Assembly: GCA_021741465.1 (NCBI GenBank)
Contig: JAIOXV010000003.1
Location: forward strand, 1 to 56,130
Direction of reading: 5' to 3'
Length of the DNA: 56,130 bases
From: Paracoccaceae bacterium
GTDB taxonomy: Bacteria > Pseudomonadota > Alphaproteobacteria > Rhodobacterales > Rhodobacteraceae
The position numbers and the translations under genes are program-made. Shown in pieces: positions 36,799 to 45,913 of this stretch. The notes under the pieces are model-generated. The model was not told where the DNA came from. It did not search any database and saw nothing but the letters and a program-made list of their open reading frames with translations. Position 1 is the first letter of the stretch. Every line of letters starts with the position of its first letter.

Positions 36799-38427
36799 TT
36801 ATCTTGCGTCTTCCAGCACCTTTTCCGCACCTTTCCATCCCATCAGGATCGAAGGTGCGTTGGTGTTTCCTGCAATCAGGTTGGGGAAGGCGCTGGCATC
36901 AATCACCCGCAGGCCATCGACGCCGTGCACCTTGCAGCGGGCATCGACGACCGATGTCGCAGCACTTGAACCCATGCGCGCCGTGCAGGAATGGTGATAG
37001 ACCGTGCCCGATCGTTGGCGGAAATCATTTATCAGGTCGGCATCCGACTGCACTTCCAAGCCGGGGCGCAGTTCTTCTTCGATCAAGCCTGACATCGCCG
37101 GTTGGGCAGCGATGTGGCGCACGAATTTCACCGCCTCCAGCATTTCCTGAACATCGTGGTCGGTCGAAAAGACATTCGCCACGATCTTTGGATGCGCAAG
37201 CGGGTCGGGCGATGCGATATGCAAATGCCCCCGCGACGTGGGGCGGCAATTGGACAACCCGATCGACAGGCCCGAAAACGGATCGGGCGTCAACAAGGGC
37301 CGTTCGCCCGCCTTGGGCAGCAGCGTGGAAAACGCCTGCAGATACAGTTGCATATTGGGTCGGGGCAAATCGGCACGGGTGCGGAAAAAGCCGCCGCCAT
37401 GGTTGATGGACTTGGCCAGTGGCCCGCCACCCGTCAGGAAATACTGCATCCCGACGATGGCCTTGCCCCACCACGGGCGCAAAATGTCGTTATAGGTCGG
37501 CACTTTCATGCGGAAGGTATAGTTAATGCCTTGGTGATCGCTTAAATGTTCGCCCACATTCGGGTTGTTCAGCACCACAGGCAGACCAAGGCTTTGCAGG
37601 TGATCACCGCCGCCAATTCCTGAAAGCTCCAGAAGTTGAGGCGAGTTGATCGCACCGCCCGAAAGGATGACTTCGGCATTGCAGCGCAATTCTTGGCGCT
37701 GCCCATCCTTCAGATACTCCACCCCAACAGCGCGGCGCCCTTCCATCAGCACCCGGGTTACCTGTGCCCGCGTCAGCACCAGCAGGTTCGCCCGCTTCAT
37801 CGCCGGGCGCAGAAAGGCCCGCGCGGTGGAGTTGCGGCGCGCGCGCTTGATGGTCATCTGGTAGTTGCCAGCGCCTTCCTGTTCGGCGCCGTTGAAATCG
37901 GCGTTAAAGGGCAGGCCCGCCTGACCGCAGGCGCGGATATAGTCGTCTACCAAGGGATGCAGTCCCTTGCGATTTTCGCTGATGAACAAAGGGCCGCCTT
38001 TGCCGCGATAGGCATCTTCGCCGGCCTCGTTATCTTCGATCGCACGATAGGCGGCGGTGCAATCGTCCCATCCCCAACCGGGATTTTCCGCGCCCCATTC
38101 TTCATAGTCGGCCCGATTGCCACGGATCCAGACCATGGCGTTGATGCTGGAAGACCCGCCCAAGATCTTGCCGCGCGGCCAGTGGTCACGTTGGCCATTC
38201 AACCCGGGATCGGGTTCGGTCGCATACATCCAGTTGACGCCCGGATTGTAGAACATTTTGCCATAGCCAAGGGGCAAATGAACAAAGAAGTTCATAAGGT
38301 TCAGCGCCGTGTCGCTGCCGCCCGCCTCGATCAGCGTGACGCGATGCTTACCGTTCTTGGACAACTGGTTGGCCAAAACGCAACCGGCTGATCCTGCACC
38401 TACAATGATATAATCGGTGTCGTGCAT
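36799..38427 (-). CDS. GMC-family oxidoreductase, choline dehydrogenase-like (BetA type)
   Basis: The protein has 542 residues from ATG 38427 with GGGAG upstream; an upstream in-frame start at 38526 looks spurious. FAD-binding [17 protein letters not shown] is at the N-terminus, followed by the GMC signatures [19 protein letters not shown] and [17 protein letters not shown]. The C-terminal catalytic pair region has [10 protein letters not shown] and [20 protein letters not shown]. It could oxidise choline or another alcohol bearing a trimethylammonium group. It is the last gene of the carnitine-cluster strand, 126 bp after caiD, so it may be in the operon or have its own promoter. Confidence 0.88.
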   Translation of the reverse strand: MHDTDYIIVGAGSAGCVLANQLSKNGKHRVTLIEAGGSDTALNLMNFFVHLPLGYGKMFYNPGVNWMYATEPDPGLNGQRDHWPRGKILGGSSSINAMVWIRGNRADYEEWGAENPGWGWDDCTAAYRAIEDNEAGEDAYRGKGGPLFISENRKGLHPLVDDYIRACGQAGLPFNADFNGAEQEGAGNYQMTIKRARRNSTARAFLRPAMKRANLLVLTRAQVTRVLMEGRRAVGVEYLKDGQRQELRCNAEVILSGGAINSPQLLELSGIGGGDHLQSLGLPVVLNNPNVGEHLSDHQGINYTFRMKVPTYNDILRPWWGKAIVGMQYFLTGGGPLAKSINHGGGFFRTRADLPRPNMQLYLQAFSTLLPKAGERPLLTPDPFSGLSIGLSNCRPTSRGHLHIASPDPLAHPKIVANVFSTDHDVQEMLEAVKFVRHIAAQPAMSGLIEEELRPGLEVQSDADLINDFRQRSGTVYHHSCTARMGSSAATSVVDARCKVHGVDGLRVIDASAFPNLIAGNTNAPSILMGWKGAEKVLEDAR

Positions 38428-38553
38428 TGCTGTCTCCCTGATCGGCCAGACCCTAGCCCCACGCGCAGGACGCGCCTTGGCGATTTGCGACACAATCGGT
38501 CGCAGACGACCGGCCTTTTGGGCCAATCACGGCCGAGATTGCGATGAAATGGC

Positions 38554-39360
38554 CTAGCGCCCCTTCCAAACCGGATCACGCTTTTCAGCAAAAGCGCGGG
38601 CACCTTCCAGTTGGTCTTCGCTGGAATAAAGCCTGTCCACGGTGGGCATTTGCCGCTTTGTCACGCGGTTCAGCGCGTCTTGAAAGCGCATGTTTTCCGC
38701 TTCGCGCACCACTTCCTTGATGGCGGCATAAACCAAAGGTGGTCCACTTTCCAAAAGCCGCGCCAGATCCCAGGCCTTTGCCAGCAGATCCTCAGGCGCG
38801 CAGATTTCCTTGACCAGTCCCCAGCGGTGGGCTTCTTCGGCGTCAAACCAGCGCCCGGTCAAAAGCAGATCCATCGCCACATGATAGGGAATGCGCTTGG
38901 GCAGCTTGATGCTTGCCGCATCGGCCACGGTGCCCGAACGAATTTCCGGCAGGGCAAATGTGGCATTGGTGGTGCACAGGATAATGTCTGCAGACAGGGC
39001 GAACTCCAGCCCGCCACCGCAGCAAATGCCCTGAACCGCGGCGATCACCGGCTTGTTCAAGTTCGGCAATTCCTGAAGACCGGCAAAACCGCCAACCCCA
39101 TAGTCACCGTCTACCGCATCGCCTTCGGCAGCGGCTTTCAGGTCCCAGCCGGGGCAAAAGAACTTTTCCCCCGCCGCACGAATGATACAGACCCGCAGAC
39201 TGTCATCATCACGAAAATCGCGAAACACCAGCCCCATAACCCGGCTGGTCTTCAGGCTGATCGCATTGGCTTTCGGTGCATCCAACGTCACCTCAAGTAT
39301 CGCGCCTTCGCGGCGGGTCTTGATCGGGCCTTCGGTTCTCATTTCCATTGCCATGGTCAT
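38554..39360 (-). CDS. caiD: Crotonobetainyl-CoA hydratase / carnitinyl-CoA dehydratase (CaiD-like)
   Basis: This 268-residue enoyl-CoA hydratase/isomerase closely follows CaiD. It has ILEVTLDAPKANAI, the oxyanion-hole segments GEKFFCPGWDLKAAAEGDA and QGICCGGGLEFALSADI, and the conserved end GARAFAEKRDPVWKGR. CaiD interconverts crotonobetainyl-CoA and L-carnitinyl-CoA. The ATG overlaps the stop of the CoA-ligase gene (ATGA). Some usual active-site residues after SGTVADA differ from E. coli CaiD, so a related betaine substrate is possible. Confidence 0.88.
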   Translation of the reverse strand: MTMAMEMRTEGPIKTRREGAILEVTLDAPKANAISLKTSRVMGLVFRDFRDDDSLRVCIIRAAGEKFFCPGWDLKAAAEGDAVDGDYGVGGFAGLQELPNLNKPVIAAVQGICCGGGLEFALSADIILCTTNATFALPEIRSGTVADAASIKLPKRIPYHVAMDLLLTGRWFDAEEAHRWGLVKEICAPEDLLAKAWDLARLLESGPPLVYAAIKEVVREAENMRFQDALNRVTKRQMPTVDRLYSSEDQLEGARAFAEKRDPVWKGR

Positions 39361-41342
39361 ACCTTCCGGATCAGGGCATCCACCGCCACGGCGCCTTGGG
39401 TCCGAACGAGGATTGGGTTGATTTCAATCTCTTCAAGGCTGTCATCGGCCAGCATGCGCTGACCCAAAACCACCGCGATGTTTGCAACTGCCGCCATATC
39501 GGCCTTGGGCCGCCCGCGATAGCCGTCCAGCAAGGGCCAAAGCCGCAGGCGGCGCATCGCGTCCAGAACCTGCGCCTCAGAGGCCGGCAGAACCAAGGTG
39601 ACGGTGTCGGCCAGAACCTCGGCAGTCACCCCGCCCATGCCAACGGTCAGTGTCACGCCATAAACCGGATCACGACGCAGCCCCAACAGGATTTCGGCCA
39701 CTGCCCCGGTGACCATTTCTTCCACCAAATAGCCCGTGGCGCCCGCAATCTCGGTCTGGCCTTCAAGGCTGGTCAAGCCAAGGCGCACCGCGCCTGCTTC
39801 GGTCTTATGGGCAAAGCCAAGACCCTTCAGCGCAAATGGCGCGGTCAATCCTGCTAGGTTCAGATCGGCAAGGCTGTTGGCTGTCGCCGCGCGCGGGACC
39901 GACACACCAAGTTCGGCCAAAAGCGCCTTGCCCTCGGCCTCGGACAGCATGTGGCTGTCGCGCGGGGCCAGTGCGGCCGCAGGCCGCCAGCCCGGCACCC
40001 CGGCAGGTGTTTGTGCCGCCTTGATCGCGGCAAGCGCGGTTTCCAGACCCAAAAGCGTGCAGACGCCTTGCGCCATCATCGCCTCCACCCGACCTTCGCC
40101 AAAGTTCTCGGCCATGGACGCAACGGGCAGGGCAATCTTACCTGTCGCCTTTTGCGCCGCGACGATTGCGTCAAAAGCAGGTTGATAGCCCGAAGGATCG
40201 CACCGGTCGGGCCGTGGACTGTCAATGATATAAAGCCCTGCGTCGTAAGCCTCGAGCATGGCGCTGAAAACCTCGGTGGTTTTCGGCCCATCCCCCCAGA
40301 TGAACGTGTGATAATCCAAGGGGTTTGAAATGGTAGGGATCTCGCCCAGAACGGCAAAAAGCCGGTCATGGGTGGGCTGAGGGACCGGCGGAAAGTCGAT
40401 GCCATGGGGCGCTGCCAGATCGGCCACAAGACCAGCCTCGCCCCCCGAACAAGACAGGCTGCAAATGCGCGTTCCGATTTGGGGGCCGTGCATGTGGAAA
40501 ATCTTCAGTGTCTCGACCAGTTCCGAAGGCGTGTTGACCTCGGCCACCCCGATCTGGCGCAAGAAGGAAGATGATGCTGCCCCGCCCCCGGCAAGGCTGG
40601 CGGTATGGCTGGCGGCTGCGGTGCGGGAAAGCTCGGTCTTGCCCGATTTGATCGCCACCACACCCTTGCCCATCGCGCGCGCACGCTCCGCCAGCGCGGC
40701 AAAGGCCGGGGCATCATCGATACCTTCGATATAAAGGCCAAGGGCCGTAACGCGCGGATCGTCTAGCAGCGCGCCTGCAAGGTCCGCCAACCCCACCACG
40801 GCGGCATTTCCCAGACAGGCGACATAAGCCACCGGCAACCCGCGCTGCTGCATGCCAAGATTGATGACAATATTGGACGACTGGCTGACAAGGGCCACGC
40901 CCCTTTCCACCGGCATCCCGCCGTGCTGGTCTGGCCACAAAAGTGCGCCGTCAAGATAGTTGATGACGCCATAGCAATTCGGCCCGAGGATCGGCATATC
41001 GCCTGCCGCCGCGATCAGCTTTTCTTGCAACTCAGGCTCGCCCGCTTCGGTCCAGCCGCTGGCAAAACAGATCGCCCCCCCGGCGCCCATTGCGCAAAGG
41101 TCCTTCACCACATCAACGGTGGCAAAGCGGTTGACGCCGATGAAGGTTGCATCGGGCGGCTCGGGCAGGTCGGCAAGCGACGCATAGGCCTTGAGACCGC
41201 CGATTTCAGCCTTGGTCGGATGCACCGGCCAGACCGGCCCCTTGAAGCCCATCTTGGCGCATTGTTCGATGACATTCAGCGCCCAGCCCGCGCCAAGAAC
41301 GGCGATGTGGCGGGGGCGAAGCAGGCGGTCAAGGCTGTTCAT
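39357..41342 (-). CDS. Acyl-CoA synthetase, NDP-forming (acetate-CoA ligase family), probable betaine-CoA ligase
   Basis: The protein has 661 residues from ATG 41342; an ATG at 41414 overlapping the upstream stop would add 24 residues of poor quality. Order: CoA-binding Rossmann domain (IAVLGAGWALNVIEQCAKMG), succinyl-CoA-ligase-like domains with the phospho-His motif TAAASHTASLAGG, then a C-terminal ATP-grasp domain (LSEAEGKALLAELGVSVPRA, FALKGLGFAHKTEAGAVRLG). It should activate gamma-butyrobetaine, crotonobetaine or carnitine to the CoA thioester. It takes the place of the AMP-forming CaiC or the CoA transferase CaiB. Substrate is inferred from neighbours. Confidence 0.85.
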   Translation of the reverse strand: MNSLDRLLRPRHIAVLGAGWALNVIEQCAKMGFKGPVWPVHPTKAEIGGLKAYASLADLPEPPDATFIGVNRFATVDVVKDLCAMGAGGAICFASGWTEAGEPELQEKLIAAAGDMPILGPNCYGVINYLDGALLWPDQHGGMPVERGVALVSQSSNIVINLGMQQRGLPVAYVACLGNAAVVGLADLAGALLDDPRVTALGLYIEGIDDAPAFAALAERARAMGKGVVAIKSGKTELSRTAAASHTASLAGGGAASSSFLRQIGVAEVNTPSELVETLKIFHMHGPQIGTRICSLSCSGGEAGLVADLAAPHGIDFPPVPQPTHDRLFAVLGEIPTISNPLDYHTFIWGDGPKTTEVFSAMLEAYDAGLYIIDSPRPDRCDPSGYQPAFDAIVAAQKATGKIALPVASMAENFGEGRVEAMMAQGVCTLLGLETALAAIKAAQTPAGVPGWRPAAALAPRDSHMLSEAEGKALLAELGVSVPRAATANSLADLNLAGLTAPFALKGLGFAHKTEAGAVRLGLTSLEGQTEIAGATGYLVEEMVTGAVAEILLGLRRDPVYGVTLTVGMGGVTAEVLADTVTLVLPASEAQVLDAMRRLRLWPLLDGYRGRPKADMAAVANIAVVLGQRMLADDSLEEIEINPILVRTQGAVAVDALIRKV

Positions 41343-41410
41343 CTTGGGTTCTTTCTTGGCGTCATTCCCGCAGGGGCCGGGGGGCATGGCGCCCCCGGGT
41401 CCCGCGGATG

Positions 41411-42574
41411 TCATGCGCCATGCGGGCGCAGCAGTTCGCGGCTGATGATATGGCGTTGAATTTCGGACGTGCCTTCCCAGATGCGCTCGACCCGGGCATC
41501 GCGCCAGATACGTTCAAGGGGAAGTTCGTCCATCAACCCCATGCCGCCGTGAATCTGGATCGCCTCATCGGCGATCATCGCCAGCACTTCGGTGGCTTTC
41601 AGTTTGGCCATCGACATATCGGCCTCGGTCACTGTGCCTTGGTCATATTTCCAAGCGGCTTCGCGGGTCAGAAGCTCTGCGGCCTTCAACTCCATCGCCA
41701 TATCGGCCAGCTTAAAGCTGATGCCTTGGAATTTGCCAATCTGCTGGCCGAATTGCTTGCGTTCGGCGGCGTAGGAAATCGCGTGGCCCAGCGCCCGTTC
41801 GGCGCGGCCAAGGCAGGTAGAGGCCACTTGCAGGCGGGTCGCGCCCAGCCAGGAATTTGCCACCTCAAAGCCCTTGTGGGCCTCGCCCAGGATTTGGCGT
41901 TTGTTCAGGCGGCAATCGTCAAATTCAAGAATGCCGTTGGTATAGCCACGGTGCGACACATTGCGATAGCCATCGCGCACAGTGAAACCCTTGGTGCCCT
42001 TGTCGACGAAAAACGCCGTGATCTTCTTTTTCGGCCCGCGCGGGGTTTCTTCTTCGCCCGTCGCCATAAAGACGATGGAAAAACCGGCAAGATCGGCGTG
42101 CGAGATGAAATGCTTGGTGCCGTTCAAGATCCAGTCATCGCCATCTTGCCGAGCGCTGGCCTTCATGCCGCGCAGGTCGCTACCCGCGCCCGGTTCGGTC
42201 ATGGCAAGGCAATCCCATGTCTCGCCGCGAATGCATGGCAACAGATATTGCTCGCGCTGCTCAGCGTTTCCTGCCAGCAAGATGTTTGAAGGGCGTGCAA
42301 CACAGGTCCAGTGCAGGGCATAGTTTGCCCGGCCAAGTTCCTTTTCATAAAGCAGCCAAGACAGTGTATCCAGACCAGCCCCCCCAACCTCGGTGGGCAT
42401 GTTCGCGGCGTAAAGCCCGGCCGCGATCGCTTTTTTCTGAATTTCCTTGATAAGTTCCAAGGGAAGATGCCCGCTGCGCTCGACCGCCAGTTCATGAGGA
42501 AAAAGCTCATTCTCCACAAAGGCCCGGGTCGCATCGACGATCATCTGCTGTTCTTCGGTTAGTCCGAAATGCAT
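41411..42574 (-). CDS. Acyl-CoA dehydrogenase, probable gamma-butyrobetainyl-CoA dehydrogenase (CaiA-like)
   Basis: This 387-residue FAD enzyme shows the family segments FGLTEEQQMIVDATRAFVEN, CLAMTEPGAGSDLRGM (FAD/substrate binding), AERKQFGQQIGKFQGISFKL and the C-terminal IHGGMGLMDELPLERIWRDA with RIWEGTSEIQR. Next to the ligase and CaiD it most likely oxidises gamma-butyrobetainyl-CoA to crotonobetainyl-CoA (or the reverse, as CaiA does anaerobically). ATG 42574 has AAGGAGA at ideal spacing, 11 bp after the SDR stop. Confidence 0.88.
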   Translation of the reverse strand: MHFGLTEEQQMIVDATRAFVENELFPHELAVERSGHLPLELIKEIQKKAIAAGLYAANMPTEVGGAGLDTLSWLLYEKELGRANYALHWTCVARPSNILLAGNAEQREQYLLPCIRGETWDCLAMTEPGAGSDLRGMKASARQDGDDWILNGTKHFISHADLAGFSIVFMATGEEETPRGPKKKITAFFVDKGTKGFTVRDGYRNVSHRGYTNGILEFDDCRLNKRQILGEAHKGFEVANSWLGATRLQVASTCLGRAERALGHAISYAAERKQFGQQIGKFQGISFKLADMAMELKAAELLTREAAWKYDQGTVTEADMSMAKLKATEVLAMIADEAIQIHGGMGLMDELPLERIWRDARVERIWEGTSEIQRHIISRELLRPHGA

Positions 42575-42585
42575 CGCATTTCTCC

Positions 42586-43338
42586 TTACGGATCAACGTT
42601 ATAGGTCATGCCGTCCACCGCCAGCGCCTGACCAGAGATCATGCGTGCGCGGTCCGAGGCAAGGAAAAGCGCCATGTCGGCCACATCTTCCGGGTCACTT
42701 AGCCGCTTCAGGGCGGTGCCGGCGGCATAGCCTTGGCGAACGGCATCGGGCGTCATGCCTTTGGCTTCTGCTTCGGCTTCAATGACCCGGTCAATTCTGG
42801 GACCATTGACCGAACCCGGGCAGATCGCATTGGCACGGATGCCATAGGGTCCAAGTTCCATTGCCACGGTTTTCATCAAACCGATGGTGGCCCATTTCGC
42901 CGCGACATAGGGGGCGCGATAAGGTGTGCCGTAAAGACCACTGGTCGAGGAGGTGAAGATCATCACCCCTTGGCCTGCCGGTTTCATCAGCTTTGCTGAA
43001 TGTTTGGCAGCAAGCATCGCACCATCAAGATTGACGCCAAGGCACTGGTGCCAGCCTTCCAGCGGCATGTCTTCAATCGCCGCAGTCGGGCCCTTGATGC
43101 CTGCATTGGCACACAGCACGTCCAGCCCGCCCCAGGCACCCGTAATTTCGGCAAACAATGCCTCCATCGCTGGCTCTTGGCTCGCATCGGCCAATGTGCC
43201 GCGTATGCCCGGCGGCAACGCGCCGATCTGGGTTGCGTCAACGTCCGTCACCCAAACACGATAACCCTCGGCCGCGAAGGCACGGGCCATGACCAGACCA
43301 ATGCCATTCGCGCCCGCTGTTATGAGAACACGTTTCAT
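42586..43338 (-). CDS. Short-chain dehydrogenase/reductase in the carnitine operon
   Basis: The protein has 250 residues from ATG 43338, which overlaps the lcdH stop (ATGA); a longer frame upstream lies inside lcdH. Classical SDR motifs: VLITAGANGIGLVMARAF (cofactor binding), VLCANAG, catalytic Ser in TSSTSGLYG, YVAAKWA (YxxxK) and NAICPGSVNGPRID. Asp in WVTDVDA suggests NAD preference. It may act on 3-hydroxybutyrate or D-carnitine, both sensible beside L-carnitine dehydrogenase, but the sequence alone does not say which. Confidence 0.85.
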   Translation of the reverse strand: MKRVLITAGANGIGLVMARAFAAEGYRVWVTDVDATQIGALPPGIRGTLADASQEPAMEALFAEITGAWGGLDVLCANAGIKGPTAAIEDMPLEGWHQCLGVNLDGAMLAAKHSAKLMKPAGQGVMIFTSSTSGLYGTPYRAPYVAAKWATIGLMKTVAMELGPYGIRANAICPGSVNGPRIDRVIEAEAEAKGMTPDAVRQGYAAGTALKRLSDPEDVADMALFLASDRARMISGQALAVDGMTYNVDP

Positions 43339-44810
43339 TTTTTCTGCCCCACGGCGCGCCCGGCCCCTTCGGGCATGGCCAGGCCAGCGTGGGCATCCGC
43401 AATGGCCTTGAGCTTGGCCCAAACTTCCGGCGCGGCGGGGGCGGATTTGCCTTCGGTCATGTTAACATGCAAGCAAAGCTGTTCAACCGTGGCCACGCAT
43501 TCATCGCCGCGCATGATGCGGACGAAAGAGCGGAAGCGCTTTTCATCGGCAGAAATGATCTGCAACTCGCCGCGGACCTGATCGCCAAGTTTGGCTTCGC
43601 CCAAGTGCCGGATATGGGTTTCGGCCGAATAGAACGAATGCCCTGCTGCCACATAATCCACCCCTGCACCGATGGTGCGCAGGAAGTTGTCAACGGTTTC
43701 CGAGTTCACAAAGTAATAGCGGCTTTCGGTCATGTGGCCGTTGTAATCGATCCAACCCGGCAGAACCTGCCCTTGGTACATTACCAAGGGGGCGGATTTC
43801 GGGCTTTGGTCAATCTGGGCGGCCATGGCGGCATGGAAGGCTGCGGCCCGGCGTTCATCATGTTCGCGCAAGACCTTGCCAGCGCCCCAATTGCGGTCTT
43901 TCAAGGCGCGCATGAAACCGACAAGGTTCTGGTCGCGAATACGCTCCAACTCTCGGATACCATACATGCCGGATTGGGCATCGGACTGGTTCGCGACAAG
44001 ATCGACCAACTCTTCGTTGAACTCGGGCACATCCATCAGTTTGGTCCAAGGCCACTTCAACGCCGGACCAAACTGCGCCATGAAATGGCGCATTCCCGCT
44101 TCGCCACCGGCAATGCGATAGGTCTCGAAAAGGCCCATTTGGCCCCAACGAAGGCCAAACCCCATGCGAATGGCGTCGTCGATTTCTTCGGTGGTGGCGA
44201 TGCCGTCTTTCAGCATCCAAAGCGCCTCGCGCCAGACCGCCTCTAGGAAGCGGTTGCCGATGAAAGCATCGATCTCATTGCGGATCACCAGCGGGAACAT
44301 CCCGATGTCTTTCATGATCTGCACGGTTTTCTCGACAGTCGCAGTGGTGTTCTTGTCCGACCCCGAGATTTCCGAAAGCGGCAGCAGGTAAACCGGGTTG
44401 AACGGGTGGGCCACAATGATGTTTTCAGGCGCAGGGCTGCCCTTTTGCAGATCAGAGGCCTTGAAACCAGAGGTGGATGACCCGATCAGCACGCCGGGAT
44501 TGGCCTGCTGCAACTGAGCATAGACCTTGTGCTTCAACTCGATCCGTTCAGAAACGGATTCCTGCACATATTCAGCCCCTTCGACCGCTTCTCCCAAAGT
44601 GTCGTGGAAGGTCAGCTTGCCTTCAGGCGGCATGGGCACATCCGACAATGCGGGCAGAGCAAGGCGGGCATTCGCCATCACTGCGGCGATCTTGCGCGCG
44701 GCCTCGGGGTCCGGGTCGAAGACCTGCACGTTCCATCCATTCAAAAGGAACCGCGCGGCCCATCCGCCGCCGATTACCCCACCGCCTACGATTGCTGCTG
44801 TTCGCGTCAT
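43335..44810 (-). CDS. lcdH: L-carnitine dehydrogenase fused to a hotdog thioesterase
   Basis: This 491-residue protein has two parts. Residues 1-325 are a 3-hydroxyacyl-CoA-dehydrogenase-fold enzyme with AAIVGGGVIGGGWAARFLLN (NAD binding), AHPFNPVYLLPLSEI (catalytic His) and FIGNRFLEAVWREALWML, the pattern of L-carnitine dehydrogenase (EC 1.1.1.108). Residues about 342-470 form a 4HBT-type hotdog domain (VLPGWIDYNGHMTESRYYFV). In pseudomonads the two activities are separate genes; the thioesterase releases glycine betaine from betainyl-CoA. It follows the BKACE gene across 115 bp containing a hairpin. Confidence 0.93.
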   Translation of the reverse strand: MTRTAAIVGGGVIGGGWAARFLLNGWNVQVFDPDPEAARKIAAVMANARLALPALSDVPMPPEGKLTFHDTLGEAVEGAEYVQESVSERIELKHKVYAQLQQANPGVLIGSSTSGFKASDLQKGSPAPENIIVAHPFNPVYLLPLSEISGSDKNTTATVEKTVQIMKDIGMFPLVIRNEIDAFIGNRFLEAVWREALWMLKDGIATTEEIDDAIRMGFGLRWGQMGLFETYRIAGGEAGMRHFMAQFGPALKWPWTKLMDVPEFNEELVDLVANQSDAQSGMYGIRELERIRDQNLVGFMRALKDRNWGAGKVLREHDERRAAAFHAAMAAQIDQSPKSAPLVMYQGQVLPGWIDYNGHMTESRYYFVNSETVDNFLRTIGAGVDYVAAGHSFYSAETHIRHLGEAKLGDQVRGELQIISADEKRFRSFVRIMRGDECVATVEQLCLHVNMTEGKSAPAAPEVWAKLKAIADAHAGLAMPEGAGRAVGQKK

Positions 44811-44850
44811 GTCATTTTCCTTTTGTCGCCGGGGCGGCGGTTCACTCCAC

Positions 44851-44880
44851 GCAAAGGACGACCACTTGGCCGTCCTTTGC
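44851..44880 (-). other. Hairpin between the BKACE gene and lcdH
   Basis: GCAAAGGACG (44851-44860) and CGTCCTTTGC (44871-44880) form a perfect 10-bp stem with a 10-base loop. It lies in the 115-bp gap inside the operon, without a following T tract in the direction of transcription. It could set differential expression by partial termination or RNA processing and stability. Confidence 0.55.
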
Positions 44881-44925
44881 TATCCTTTCAAAACTGCCAA
44901 ACTCCGGCACCAACCACCGGGCTTT

Positions 44926-45840
44926 TCAGCGCGGCAAGGGCGCACGCTTTTCCAGCTTCAGCTTGACCCGCACTTCGGCGGGGGTGATCACCCGCGCGCC
45001 AAGGTTCGAGATGATAGTCGCCGCGCGCTCCACAAGCTGTGCGTTGGTGGCCAACACACCCTTGTCGAGCCAAAGGTTGTCTTCCAGCCCAACCCGAACG
45101 TTGCCGCCCGCCAGAACCGATGCCGCGACATAAGCCATCTGGTTGCGGCCCAAGGCAAAGGCAGACCAGAACCAGTTCGAAGGCACATTGTTAACCATGG
45201 CAAGGAAGGTGTTCAGATCATCCGGCGCGCCCCACGGAACGCCCATGCACAGCTGCACCAGAACCGGATCAGGAATGATGCCTTCGCTTGCAAGCTGCTT
45301 GGCCAGCCAAAGGTGGCCGGTATCAAAGGCCTCGATCTCGATCCGCGTGCCGCTGTCTGCCATACGCTTGGCCATGTCGCGCAACAGGCCGGGTGTGTTG
45401 ACCATCACGTAATCGGCCTCGTTGAAGTTCATCGTGCCGCAGTCCAGCGTGCAGATTTCCGGGCGACATTCCACAACATGGGCCACCCGTTCGGTCGCAC
45501 CCGCCATGTCAGACTTGGCTGACATACGGTCCATCGCTTCCGATCCGTCGAACATCAGATCGCCGCCCATGCCTGCGGTCAGGTTCAAGACCACATCGGT
45601 GCCGCTGTCGCGGATGCGCTCGGTAACTTCGCGGTACAGCCTGCCATCCCGGCTCGGCTTTCCGGTTTCGGGGTCGCGCACATGGCAGTGCACAACCGCT
45701 GCGCCCGCCTTGGCCGCATCAATCGCCGATTTGGCAATCTGCTCGGGGCTGCGGGGCACATACGGGCTGCGATCTTGCGTGCCGCCAGAGCCGGTTACGG
45801 CGCAGGTGATGAAAACTTCGCGGTTCATGGCCAAGGGCAT
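44926..45840 (-). CDS. 3-dehydrocarnitine cleavage enzyme (BKACE / DUF849 family)
   Basis: The protein has 304 residues from ATG 45840, with a perfect GGAGG upstream; an in-frame start at 45894 adds 18 unlikely residues. Family motifs are REVFITCAVTGSGGTQ, zinc-binding His in AAVVHCHVRDPETGKPS, EICTLDCGTMNF, IEIEAFDTGHL and LAGGNVRVGLEDNLWLDKG (second metal-binding region). BKACE enzymes condense a beta-keto acid with acetyl-CoA; the carnitine-cluster member turns 3-dehydrocarnitine plus acetyl-CoA into acetoacetate plus betainyl-CoA. It is the first gene of the minus-strand operon and divergent from the regulator. Confidence 0.92.
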   Translation of the reverse strand: MPLAMNREVFITCAVTGSGGTQDRSPYVPRSPEQIAKSAIDAAKAGAAVVHCHVRDPETGKPSRDGRLYREVTERIRDSGTDVVLNLTAGMGGDLMFDGSEAMDRMSAKSDMAGATERVAHVVECRPEICTLDCGTMNFNEADYVMVNTPGLLRDMAKRMADSGTRIEIEAFDTGHLWLAKQLASEGIIPDPVLVQLCMGVPWGAPDDLNTFLAMVNNVPSNWFWSAFALGRNQMAYVAASVLAGGNVRVGLEDNLWLDKGVLATNAQLVERAATIISNLGARVITPAEVRVKLKLEKRAPLPR

Positions 45841-45881
45841 GGGAATCCTCCAATTCAGTTGGCGTGAGCATAGCGAGGTTG

Positions 45882-45911
45882 AATGCCTACGCATTTCATA
45901 TTACGCAATAT
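45882..45911. promoter_or_regulatory. Two tandem palindromes, candidate operator of the carnitine operon
   Basis: AATGC-CTAC-GCATT (45882-45895) and ATATT-ACGC-AATAT (45898-45911) are two perfect 5-4-5 palindromes with centres 16 bp apart. They occupy the 73-bp gap between the BKACE gene and the divergent GlxA-type regulator, ending three bases before the regulator ATG. They are good candidates for binding sites of the regulator. Confidence 0.5.
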
Positions 45912-45913
45912 TC

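Noticed and set aside
38428-38553. Possible N-terminal extension of the GMC oxidoreductase from 38526
   Set aside because: The extra 33 residues are Arg-rich and unlike the family; ATG 38427 has a good ribosome site right before the FAD motif.
43389-44246. 285-codon plus-strand frame opposite lcdH
   Set aside because: Antisense shadow of a gene with intact catalytic motifs.
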